From NCBI RefSeq assembly GCF_014207595.1, contig NZ_JACHGY010000002.1, positions 1 through 60,787 of the forward strand: a DNA stretch of 60,787 nucleotides. The letters run 5' to 3'. Under the pieces are notes generated by a model. It was not told the origin of the DNA and did no database searches. It worked only from the letters and a program-made list of their open reading frames with translations. Numbering within the stretch: position 1 is the stretch's first letter; the number at the start of each line of letters is the position of its first letter. The DNA comes from Algisphaera agarilytica. GTDB lineage: Bacteria; Planctomycetota; Phycisphaerae; Phycisphaerales; Phycisphaeraceae. The position numbers and the translations under genes were made by a program. Positions 1 through 7,481 of this stretch are shown here, in pieces.

Positions 1-171
1 TCGTCGGCGAACCAATCGCAGCGTAACGGCTCGGGCAGCTACCAGATCCGCGTGGGCGACTACTTCACGGGCGCGGTGACGCACCTGGTGCTGGCCGCGG
101 ACGACGACGCGAATAGCTCGGCGGACGTGACGTTCACCAACCTACGCATCTTCGAAGACAACACGGCGTAA
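1..171 (+). CDS. C-terminal fragment of a possible carbohydrate-binding protein (partial)
   Basis: Frame 1 is open from the window edge to a TAA at 169-171 and gives the last 56 residues of a protein. The fragment is rich in alternating hydrophobic and polar residues, with short stretches such as GSYQIRVGDYFTG and DVTFTNLRIFED. These resemble the closing beta strands of a jelly-roll, lectin-like or carbohydrate-binding module at the C-terminus of a secreted glycan-degrading enzyme. No catalytic domain is in view, so the function is inferred from the style of the sequence only. It is followed by about 90 bases without a gene and then the convergent AraC-type gene. Confidence 0.55.
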   Translation, partial: SSANQSQRNGSGSYQIRVGDYFTGAVTHLVLAADDDANSSADVTFTNLRIFEDNTA

Positions 172-259
172 ACGATCGGCTGCATTGATGTAGGTGCGAG
201 ACTTCGTCGGGCAAGTTCTTGGTTAATGCCCTGGTGCCATCGCGGTTGAAACGTGCGAG

Positions 260-1231
260 TCACGTTTGGTGTTGATCATGGTTGGCTTGTTCACGGTACG
301 CGGCCGGTGAAGTGCCGACCTTCGAGGTGAAGAAGCGTGAAAAGTAGTACACGCTGCTGAAGCCGGTCCACTCAGCGATGAGCTTGATCGGGTAGTGAGT
401 CATGGTGAGTAGGCTGATGGCGGCTTCCAGCCGGAGTTGCTGACGGTAAGCCAACGGGGTGGTGCCGTAGTGGTCGCGGAACCGGCGTATTAGGTGGTTT
501 GGACTCATGCTGACCTGCTCGGCCATCTCGTTGACCGAGATCGGCTCCTGCAGGTTGGCTTCAATCAACGCAGCGACCTGGGCGATGGGGTCGTCGGCGA
601 CGTCAGAGATGGCGCGGCCGGCGCTCGCGATTTCTTCGAGCAGATCCATCAGCGCGCGGTTGACCAGAAACTGACGGCGGGGCGGGGCGGTCATGCATCC
701 CATCACGACCCGGGCGATGGCGTCGGCGACGGTTTTCTTCAAATCGGGCTTTACAACCGTGCCGGTGATCCAGGCCGGGCAATCCGTTCCGGTCCACTCG
801 GCCAAGACGTCGTGAAGCGGGTCACGGAGGCTCTTTCCTACGCGGTCAACCAGCTCGAAGGTCACCTCGGAATACACCGAACGGGTGCGCGGAGGGAGCA
901 GAAAGCAGTGCGGCTGGCCGGGGGAAACGATGAGCAGGCTGCCGGGCCGGGTGCTTACTTCACGGCTATCCAGCAGCATTGAGCTCTCCCCTTCGTGCAC
1001 CAGGCCGATGTGATACACGTCGTGGGTGTGCTCGCTTCGGCGGGGAACGACCGGGATGTCCTGGTGCCAGGCGGCATGGATCAGCCTCGGCGTGGCTCGG
1101 CCCTCGGTGTCGAGCGTCCCACCGCCGCGTTGCCAGCCCAGGCCGTGGGGATAGACCACCACGTGATTCTTCGGGGGTGTGCGCATAGGGTGATAATGTG
1201 CAACAGATGACTGATTTTGTCCATTGCCCAT
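260..1231 (-). CDS. AraC-family transcriptional regulator
   Basis: The 323-residue product has an N-terminal cupin-like sensor part (about residues 50-160, with the stretch HTHDVYHIGLVHEGE) and a C-terminal double helix-turn-helix of the AraC/XylS type (about residues 215-315). The latter has the typical second-helix region GFSSVYYFSRFFTSKVGTSPAAYR. It is transcribed away from the monooxygenase operon starting at 1320 across an 88-base gap, so it is probably the sugar- or cyclitol-responsive activator of that operon (inference from position). The start is uncertain: an internal ATG at 1186 (MRTPPK) would drop 15 residues, and neither site has a clear Shine-Dalgarno sequence. Confidence 0.9.
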   Translation of the reverse strand: MGNGQNQSSVAHYHPMRTPPKNHVVVYPHGLGWQRGGGTLDTEGRATPRLIHAAWHQDIPVVPRRSEHTHDVYHIGLVHEGESSMLLDSREVSTRPGSLLIVSPGQPHCFLLPPRTRSVYSEVTFELVDRVGKSLRDPLHDVLAEWTGTDCPAWITGTVVKPDLKKTVADAIARVVMGCMTAPPRRQFLVNRALMDLLEEIASAGRAISDVADDPIAQVAALIEANLQEPISVNEMAEQVSMSPNHLIRRFRDHYGTTPLAYRQQLRLEAAISLLTMTHYPIKLIAEWTGFSSVYYFSRFFTSKVGTSPAAYREQANHDQHQT

Positions 1232-1319
1232 CCCTGAGCCACGCGTAAATTACCAATCAGTTTCTTAGACACCGAACAGCCTTCGTGCCCATGTCTCGCC
1301 CCGATCATTCATCCAAGCT
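1232..1319. promoter_or_regulatory. Divergent intergenic region between the AraC-type gene and the catabolic operon
   Basis: This 88-base gap separates two divergent starts and must hold the promoters of both, and probably the operator of the AraC-type regulator. It is less GC-rich than its flanks around 1241-1270. I see no unmistakable -35/-10 pair and no clear direct repeat typical of an AraC site. Confidence 0.4.
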
Positions 1320-3605
1320 ATGAGTACCGTCCTCACCCCGCACCCCGAAATCGAGCTTCAGGATTACAGCCTCGTCGGTAAGAACACCGAGCTGGCGATC
1401 GAGAAGGGCTTGGCCGAGGCCGACTGGTACACCTCGCCGATTTCACGCAAGGACCTCAAGTCCCTGCTGGAGCGGAAAGACGGGCCACCGATCCGGGATT
1501 GTGTGATCTACTTCGGGTTGATTGCCGTGTTCGGGGTCGCGACCTATCTGCTGTGGGGGTCTTGGTGGGCGTTGCTGCCCATGATGGGGTACGGACTTTT
1601 GTGGGCTTCTGCGTCGGACGCCCGCTGGCACGAATCGAGCCACGGCACGGCATTCAAGACTGACTGGCTGAACAACCTGCTCTACGAAGTTTCTTCGTTC
1701 ATGGTTTTGCGTGAGTCGGTGCCCTGGCGATGGAGCCATACCCGACATCACAGCGACACCATCATCGTTGGCCGCGACCCCGAGATTGCCGTGCCCCGCC
1801 CGCCCGATCTCAAAGCGTTGCTGCTCAAATGCATTAACTTCCAGGCGTTTCGTCGGTACATCCGTAATATCGCGCTGCATAGCTTCGGGCGTGTCACTCC
1901 CGAAGAAGCGACCTTCATCCCCGAGTCGGAATACCCAAAGGTCTTCTTCCGTGCCCGTATCTACGCGGCGATCTACCTGGGCATCGTTGCCTTCGCGGTC
2001 TACTTTCAGACTTGGCTGCCGTTTGTATTTGTGCTTGGGCCCAACCTCTACGGCGCCTGGCTGATGCCGATCTACGGCTGGACGCAGCACGCCGGGCTCG
2101 CGGAAAATGTTTTAGATCACCGGCTCAACTGCCGCACGATGAAACTCAACATCGTGCACCGGTTCCTCTACTGGAACATGAACTACCACCTTGAGCACCA
2201 TATGTTTCCGCTGGTGCCGTACCACCAGCTGCCCAAGCTTCACGAGCTGATCAAAGACGACTGCCCCGCAACGTACCCCGGGCTGATCGCCACCTACCGC
2301 GAGATCATCCCGGCCGTACTCCGTCAGATCAAAGACCCCGGCTATTTCGTCAAGCGTGCTCTGCCGGACACCGCTCGTCCCGTCGGAAAGGTCCCGACCA
2401 GTGAACCGATTGTTTCGGAACAGAGCGGCCCCGTTGACGGCTGGATCGAGGTCTGTGATGCCGACTTGCTTGAGAAAAGCGACGTCGTCCGTTTCGACCA
2501 TGGCAGCCGAACCTACGCGGTGTATCGCACCGAAGACGACGGCTACTACGCGACCGACGGTATCTGTACCCACGGCAATACGCACCTCTCAGACGGGCTG
2601 GTCAAAGGCGACATCGTGGAATGTCCCAAGCACAACGGCCGATTCAACATCCAGGACGGCAGCCCCGCCCGTGCACCGGTGTGTGTGGGGCTCCAGACCT
2701 ACCCCGTTGAAATCCGCGACTCCAGGATTTTCCTCCGGCTCAACGCCGATGAGAAAACCACACAAGACATTTACACGTTTGAAGTCGTGAGCAACCGCAA
2801 TGTCGCGACGTTCATCAAAGAACTCACGCTCAAGCCCAAGACCCTCAGCGAGCTGCCGAACTACCACCCCGGTCAATACATGCAGCTCGATATACCCGCT
2901 TACGCCCGAATATCGTTCGAGGACATCGAAGTCCCCGAGCCATTTCACACCGTGTGGAAGCAGCACCATGTCTACGACTTTGCTTCTACAAACAGGCTTG
3001 ATATCCGCCGGAATTATTCGCTGGCCACTGCGCCATCGCACGAACGGGGGGTGCTGAAGTTCAATGTCCGGATCGCGACTCCGCCACGTGGCCAGGACTG
3101 CGACGCGGGGGTTGGGTCGACATATGTTCACAGCCTAAAGCCCGGTGACACGGTGACGGCTATAGGGCCATTCGGTGATTTTCTCATCAAGGACACCGAT
3201 CAAGAGATGGTCTACCTCGGCGGCGGGGCGGGCATGGCGCCGCTGCGTTCTCATATCATGCACCTGTTCGAAACCCTCCAGACCGGCCGGAAGGTTAGCT
3301 TCTGGTACGGTGCACGATCCAAGCAGGAGATCTTCTACGAACAAGAGTTCCGCGAGCTTGAGAGCCGTTTCCCGAATTTCACTTTCCATCTCGCACTTTC
3401 CGAACCACAGCCCGAAGACGAGTGGGACGGCCCAACGGGTTTTATCCACCAACACCTCAAATCGACCTATCTCGACCGCCACCCCAACCCCGACCAGATC
3501 GAGTTCTACCTCTGCGGCCCCCCGGTCATGATTCAAGCCGCTCAGTCCATGTTGACCCAGGAATTCGCCGTGTCTCAAGACGGCATCGCGTTTGACGAGT
3601 TCTAA
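1320..3605 (+). CDS. Three-domain monooxygenase: desaturase/hydroxylase - Rieske - NqrF-like FAD/NADH reductase (MocDEF-like fusion)
   Basis: One 761-residue polypeptide carries three electron-transfer modules. Residues about 60-340 are a membrane-type fatty-acid desaturase/hydroxylase domain with the histidine boxes HESSH (104-108), HTRHH (140-144) and HLEHH (290-294) plus QHAG near 256. Hydrophobic stretches lie around 62-95 and 215-240. Residues about 373-475 are a Rieske [2Fe-2S] domain with CTH at 416-418 and CPKH at 435-438. Residues about 485-761 are a flavin reductase very like the C-terminal half of NqrF, with the FAD motif RNYS (564-567), GGGAGMAP (634-641) and CGPP (732-735). In rhizobia MocD, MocE and MocF provide comparable components separately and are proposed to act on rhizopine. 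Here NADH electrons could pass through FAD and Rieske to a diiron site in one chain. The substrate is not shown by the sequence; O-demethylation or hydroxylation of a methylated cyclitol or sugar is an inference from the neighbours. Confidence 0.9.
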   Translation: MSTVLTPHPEIELQDYSLVGKNTELAIEKGLAEADWYTSPISRKDLKSLLERKDGPPIRDCVIYFGLIAVFGVATYLLWGSWWALLPMMGYGLLWASASDARWHESSHGTAFKTDWLNNLLYEVSSFMVLRESVPWRWSHTRHHSDTIIVGRDPEIAVPRPPDLKALLLKCINFQAFRRYIRNIALHSFGRVTPEEATFIPESEYPKVFFRARIYAAIYLGIVAFAVYFQTWLPFVFVLGPNLYGAWLMPIYGWTQHAGLAENVLDHRLNCRTMKLNIVHRFLYWNMNYHLEHHMFPLVPYHQLPKLHELIKDDCPATYPGLIATYREIIPAVLRQIKDPGYFVKRALPDTARPVGKVPTSEPIVSEQSGPVDGWIEVCDADLLEKSDVVRFDHGSRTYAVYRTEDDGYYATDGICTHGNTHLSDGLVKGDIVECPKHNGRFNIQDGSPARAPVCVGLQTYPVEIRDSRIFLRLNADEKTTQDIYTFEVVSNRNVATFIKELTLKPKTLSELPNYHPGQYMQLDIPAYARISFEDIEVPEPFHTVWKQHHVYDFASTNRLDIRRNYSLATAPSHERGVLKFNVRIATPPRGQDCDAGVGSTYVHSLKPGDTVTAIGPFGDFLIKDTDQEMVYLGGGAGMAPLRSHIMHLFETLQTGRKVSFWYGARSKQEIFYEQEFRELESRFPNFTFHLALSEPQPEDEWDGPTGFIHQHLKSTYLDRHPNPDQIEFYLCGPPVMIQAAQSMLTQEFAVSQDGIAFDEF

Positions 3606-3614
3606 CCCCAGCCC

Positions 3615-4607
3615 GTGCTAATGACTATGCCTCAACGCCCCTTCGGCAATCCCGATCTTCTGTTCAATCCCATCGGCTTCGGCGCGATGCGGATCCAGCC
3701 CAATGACCAAGGCTACTCCGACGCCCTGCTCTACGCACTAGAGAAAGGCGTCGACTTCATCGACACGGCTCGGAACTACGGCCAAAGCGAAGAGGTGGTT
3801 GCCAAGACGCTGCGGCAGTGGACCGGCGAACGCCCATTCATTGCCACGAAGGTCAAGCCGAAGGACATCAGCAACTGGCGCTTCTACGTGCCTATTGAGA
3901 AGCAGTTCACCCCCGACAGTATTCGAGAGTCGGTCGAGACCAGCCTCGCAACACTCGGCGTCGATTGCCTGGACTTGGTCCAACTACACCAGTGGTATTA
4001 CCCCTGGTCCTACAGGATCGAATGGCTCGATACGTTGCGGACGTTACGTGACGAAGGCAAACTCCGCTACATCGGTGTGAGCGCACAGGACCACGAGCAC
4101 GACGCGGTGCTGAAGCTGGTCGAAGACGGTCTGGTCGACTCGGTCCAGATCATTCTCAATGCCTTCGAATCGCGTCCGCTGGTGAGCTGTGTCCCGCTTT
4201 GCGAGCAGAAGCAGGTCGGCTTCATCGCACGCTGTGTGTTCGATCACTCGGGTTCATTGGCCACCGGTGGAGACCGGGAGGTGCTGGCCAACGATGTGAA
4301 GCTCTCCAATGCTTCACCGGAACTGGTCTCCGAATATCTCCGGCGCATTGCCCGTCTGCGAGATGATTTGTGTGACGACACGATGGACCTCAACGAACTG
4401 TCCATCCGCTTCGCACTAACCCAGCCGGGTGTTTCGATACTTGCCTTGTCTCTGAGTTCGGCCAAGCGTATCGATCGTGCCTTGAAAGCTGCGGAGAAAG
4501 GGCCGCTGCCCGCCGATGTTTTCGACCGTGTCTGCCGTGAGCATGTGTGGGTGAAGAATTTCTACTACCTGAGTAAGAGCACCGTGGACGGAAACCCCAG
4601 CAAGTAA
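3615..4607 (+). CDS. Aldo/keto reductase
   Basis: A 330-residue AKR-fold oxidoreductase. The classical catalytic tetrad is visible as D50 (FIDTARNYG), Y55, K79 (IATKVKP) and H125 (VQLHQWYY). It presumably uses NAD(P)H to reduce, or NAD(P)+ to oxidise, a sugar or cyclitol carbonyl produced in the pathway. It lies 9 bases after the monooxygenase gene and 1 base before the next gene, so it belongs to the same operon. The first possible start is GTG at 3615; ATG codons at 3621 and 3627 are alternatives and would remove only 2 or 4 residues. Confidence 0.9.
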   Translation: MLMTMPQRPFGNPDLLFNPIGFGAMRIQPNDQGYSDALLYALEKGVDFIDTARNYGQSEEVVAKTLRQWTGERPFIATKVKPKDISNWRFYVPIEKQFTPDSIRESVETSLATLGVDCLDLVQLHQWYYPWSYRIEWLDTLRTLRDEGKLRYIGVSAQDHEHDAVLKLVEDGLVDSVQIILNAFESRPLVSCVPLCEQKQVGFIARCVFDHSGSLATGGDREVLANDVKLSNASPELVSEYLRRIARLRDDLCDDTMDLNELSIRFALTQPGVSILALSLSSAKRIDRALKAAEKGPLPADVFDRVCREHVWVKNFYYLSKSTVDGNPSK

Positions 4608-4608
4608 T

Positions 4609-5304
4609 ATGCGGAAGACCACGCAAGTCAGCTTCATTTTCGATGACGGTTTCGAGCAGAGCTGCCTGCGGGTGGCGGAACTGTTCGAGACGCGAGGGCT
4701 TCACGCCACTTTTGCGGTGATGGCTAAGCCAGAAGGTTTCCTGGACGAATTCCCGAAAGGGGACTTCGAGCTGTGGAACCAGTTCCAAGCGCGTGGGCAC
4801 GGGATCCACCCCCACGGCCTGGATCACAGCGATCTCGCGGCGATCCCCTATTCCGAGGCTACAGCAAAGATCGATGAATGCTTAGCGTACTTCGCAGAGC
4901 ATCTCGATGGCTTTAGCGCTGCCGACACTCCGTATCACTTAACCTACAACCGCTCGACGCCAGAGGTGGAGCAGTACCTGCTGCAACGCGTTGCCGCCAT
5001 CCGTACCTGCGGTGACGGTCAGCCGACGGATGGTTTGAATGATGATCAGGCGATTGATCGCCGCAGCTTCACCAGTGCGTGGCACGGCCCCGAGCCTTGC
5101 GATGACCACCTGCTGGCCACGCTCAAGAACGCTGAAGATTCGGATGCTCCGTTGCTGCTCTACATGCTGCACGGCTTAGACCAGGAAGGGTGGGGCCCGA
5201 TCAGCGACAATGGCCTGCAGCGTGCACTGGATTTCATCCAGGCCTCTAAAACGCTCGATTACCGTCCCCTCGACGCTCTTCTGCCAAAGCGATCTCCATC
5301 ATGA
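4609..5304 (+). CDS. NodB-like polysaccharide deacetylase family protein (CE4-type fold)
   Basis: A 231-residue protein that starts directly with the NodB strand SFIFDDGF (catalytic-base/metal Asp pair D12-D13). It has the metal-binding H-x3-H pattern at H69 and H73 (HPHGLDHSD). It has no signal peptide, so it should act on a cytoplasmic substrate, perhaps removing an acyl group from an imported small molecule rather than from a polymer. Its stop overlaps the start of the next gene (ATGA), which points to coupled translation. The exact substrate cannot be read from sequence. Confidence 0.75.
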   Translation: MRKTTQVSFIFDDGFEQSCLRVAELFETRGLHATFAVMAKPEGFLDEFPKGDFELWNQFQARGHGIHPHGLDHSDLAAIPYSEATAKIDECLAYFAEHLDGFSAADTPYHLTYNRSTPEVEQYLLQRVAAIRTCGDGQPTDGLNDDQAIDRRSFTSAWHGPEPCDDHLLATLKNAEDSDAPLLLYMLHGLDQEGWGPISDNGLQRALDFIQASKTLDYRPLDALLPKRSPS

Positions 5305-6329
5305 GTTCACGCATCCGCACCGCCATCATTGGTTACGGCCGCAGCGGGCAACTGCTGCACGCGGGAGGGCTGCGCGGCAATCCGGAGTCCTTTGACATCA
5401 AGGCCATCGCCAGCAGGTCGGCTGAGAGCCGGCAAAAGGGGGAGGCGGATTTTGGTTGCCCGACATTTGCGGATTACCGTGAAATGTTGCGTCAGGTCGA
5501 ACTTGATCTGGTCGTCATTGTGACCCGCAACGACCAACACGCCGAGATGGCTTGTGAGGCATTGGACGCGGGATGCCATGTTTTGGTGACCAAACCGCTG
5601 GCGACCAATACGCAAGAAGTCAAAGAGATTTACGACGCCGCACAAGCCGCGGGCAAGAAAGTGTTCCCCTACCTGCCCGCCCGTTGGGGCACCGACTACC
5701 GCCGACTACGCGACATTGTCGATTCTGGTGAGATCGGTGACGTGTTCGCTATCCACCGCTCGGCTTTCGGGTTCGCGACCCGCAGCGATTGGCAGACCCA
5801 GACTGAGCACGGCGGCGGCATCGTGCTCAACTGGGGTGCCCATCTCATCGATCCTCCCATGTTCCTTGCGGGGGGAGCGCCGAAGCATGTCTTCGGTTCT
5901 TGTCAGCAGGTGCTGAATCCCGGGGACGCTGAAGATGTTTTCTACAGCATCCTGACCATGGACAACGGCGTCCGGGTACATTCTCAGTGGTCTTTTTCGC
6001 CGCAGAATCAGCCCGATTGGTTTGTGCAGGGCAGCGGCGGCTGCATCATCGTGAACGATGATGAATTGGTCGTCTATGCCAGCACGCCCGAGCAGCCCGA
6101 CGACCCGACCAATTTCAATGACATGAAGGGCGAGGCGTCGCAGGGCCGTGGCGAAAAGCTTGGCGAACACCTGTTTGGCGATCCCATCGAGATCTACCGC
6201 GATGTGGCCGACGATCTCCGTGGGGTTCGGCCGTATCCCGTGTCTGATGCCGAATCCATTCGCTTGATCGCCATCCTCGACGGCATCAAGCAATCCCATC
6301 AACAACAAGCAGTGGTTCCCATTCCATGA
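5301..6329 (+). CDS. Gfo/Idh/MocA-family oxidoreductase
   Basis: A 342-residue NAD(P)-dependent dehydrogenase. The Rossmann glycine motif is GYGRSG at residues 11-16. The usual EKP motif reads TKP (97-99), and the substrate-site region GAHLIDPP follows near residue 185. The family oxidises or reduces hydroxyls of sugars and inositols; MocA of rhizopine catabolism and the dehydrogenases that start 3-keto-sugar pathways are members. It overlaps the previous gene by 4 bases and the next by 4 bases. The E-to-T change in the EKP motif is tolerated in parts of the family but deserves note. Confidence 0.9.
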   Translation: MSSRIRTAIIGYGRSGQLLHAGGLRGNPESFDIKAIASRSAESRQKGEADFGCPTFADYREMLRQVELDLVVIVTRNDQHAEMACEALDAGCHVLVTKPLATNTQEVKEIYDAAQAAGKKVFPYLPARWGTDYRRLRDIVDSGEIGDVFAIHRSAFGFATRSDWQTQTEHGGGIVLNWGAHLIDPPMFLAGGAPKHVFGSCQQVLNPGDAEDVFYSILTMDNGVRVHSQWSFSPQNQPDWFVQGSGGCIIVNDDELVVYASTPEQPDDPTNFNDMKGEASQGRGEKLGEHLFGDPIEIYRDVADDLRGVRPYPVSDAESIRLIAILDGIKQSHQQQAVVPIP

Positions 6330-7222
6330 TCTACCTCACAGGCTTCGCCGACGAAGCGTCTGACCATATCGAAGGCCAAGTTAAGGCGATCCAAACGCTC
6401 GGCTGGTCACATATCGAGCTACGGGCCGTCAACGGAACGAACATCACCGATATCTCGGATGACGAGTTCGAGCATGTCGCTAGGTATCTCGACGCCAATG
6501 ACATCGCGGTCAACGCCTTCGGCTCGACGATTTGTAACTGGGGTAAGTCCATCCTTGAACCGATGGACAAGGACCTGGCAGAGATCGAGCGGGCGATCCC
6601 GCGGATGAAAGCCCTTGGTACGAAATACATCCGCATCATGAGTTATGCGGTGCTGAAAGACCGGGATATGTCCGATCAACTGGTTGATGAGCGTATTGAC
6701 CGGGTCCGTCGCGTGGTCGATCGCTTCGGCGAGGAAGGCCTCGAGGCGTTGCACGAAAACTGTGCGAACTACGGCGGGATGGGCTGGCGTTACACGCTCG
6801 AGCTTGTCGAGAAGATCCCCGGACTCCGGCTGATCTTCGATACCGCGAACCCGGCGACGACGGTTGATCGGAAGAAGCCAGGCGAAACCGTCACGCTGTC
6901 GTCCTGGGAGTTTTACGAGAACGTCCGCCCGCATATCGCCCACGTCCACATCAAAGACGGCCGGTTCCTCCGCGATAATCCCGATTCGGTTTTTGAAGAT
7001 GCCGATTACGTTTGGCCCGGCGAAGGTGACGGGGAGGTGAAGCGCATCGTCTCCGACCTCTTCGCCACGGGCTACGACGGTGGGCTGAGTATCGAGCCGC
7101 ACCTGTCGGTGGTGTTCCACGGTGAAATTCAAGCCGCCTCGGAGCAGGCCCGGTTTGACAGTTTTGTCGAATACGGCAAGCGTCTGGAACAGATCGTTAA
7201 CGACATCCGGAGCACGCCGTGA
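6326..7222 (+). CDS. Sugar phosphate isomerase/epimerase family protein (AP endonuclease 2 / IolE-MocC-like TIM barrel)
   Basis: A 298-residue TIM-barrel protein. The expected metal ligands are visible: E144 (ALHENC), D172 (LIFDTAN), H206 or H208 (IAHVHIKDGR) and E257 (SIEPH). Relatives include inosose dehydratase IolE, MocC and the isomerase-like lyases that act on 3-keto-glycosides. Placed directly after a Gfo/Idh/MocA dehydrogenase with a 4-base overlap, it most likely dehydrates, epimerises or cleaves the keto product of that enzyme. The precise reaction is not determined by the sequence. Confidence 0.88.
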   Translation: MIYLTGFADEASDHIEGQVKAIQTLGWSHIELRAVNGTNITDISDDEFEHVARYLDANDIAVNAFGSTICNWGKSILEPMDKDLAEIERAIPRMKALGTKYIRIMSYAVLKDRDMSDQLVDERIDRVRRVVDRFGEEGLEALHENCANYGGMGWRYTLELVEKIPGLRLIFDTANPATTVDRKKPGETVTLSSWEFYENVRPHIAHVHIKDGRFLRDNPDSVFEDADYVWPGEGDGEVKRIVSDLFATGYDGGLSIEPHLSVVFHGEIQAASEQARFDSFVEYGKRLEQIVNDIRSTP

Positions 7223-7431
7223 AAGCAAAACTTCTGGTTACCTTGTTTTTTGTTGCGTTGATCATGGGCCCGGGGCCGGGGTCGATGTTGATCGACGGGA
7301 CTTCTGAGAACCCCGCGGCTTGGCTGGGCGTTCCCGCGCTGTATCTCTGGACGCTGTTGTGCTTCGGGGTGATGGCGGGTTGTGTCGTCACGGCGGCACT
7401 CACGCTCTGGAAAACAGACGACGAAGACTAG
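7219..7431 (+). CDS. Small two-helix membrane protein preceding an SSS symporter (DUF3311-like)
   Basis: A 70-residue protein with two hydrophobic segments (about residues 3-20 and 38-62) joined by a short loop with MGPGPGS, and ending in acidic WKTDDED. The GTG start overlaps the stop of the isomerase gene. Small proteins of this build are often encoded immediately before sodium/solute symporters, and this one lies 50 bases before such a gene. It may be an accessory subunit of that transporter. The resemblance to DUF3311 is by length, topology and position and is only tentative. Confidence 0.75.
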   Translation: MKAKLLVTLFFVALIMGPGPGSMLIDGTSENPAAWLGVPALYLWTLLCFGVMAGCVVTAALTLWKTDDED

Positions 7432-7481
7432 CGCCGCGGTTTCCTTGACTTCACCTCTCGACCCGAATTGAACCTAGACTC

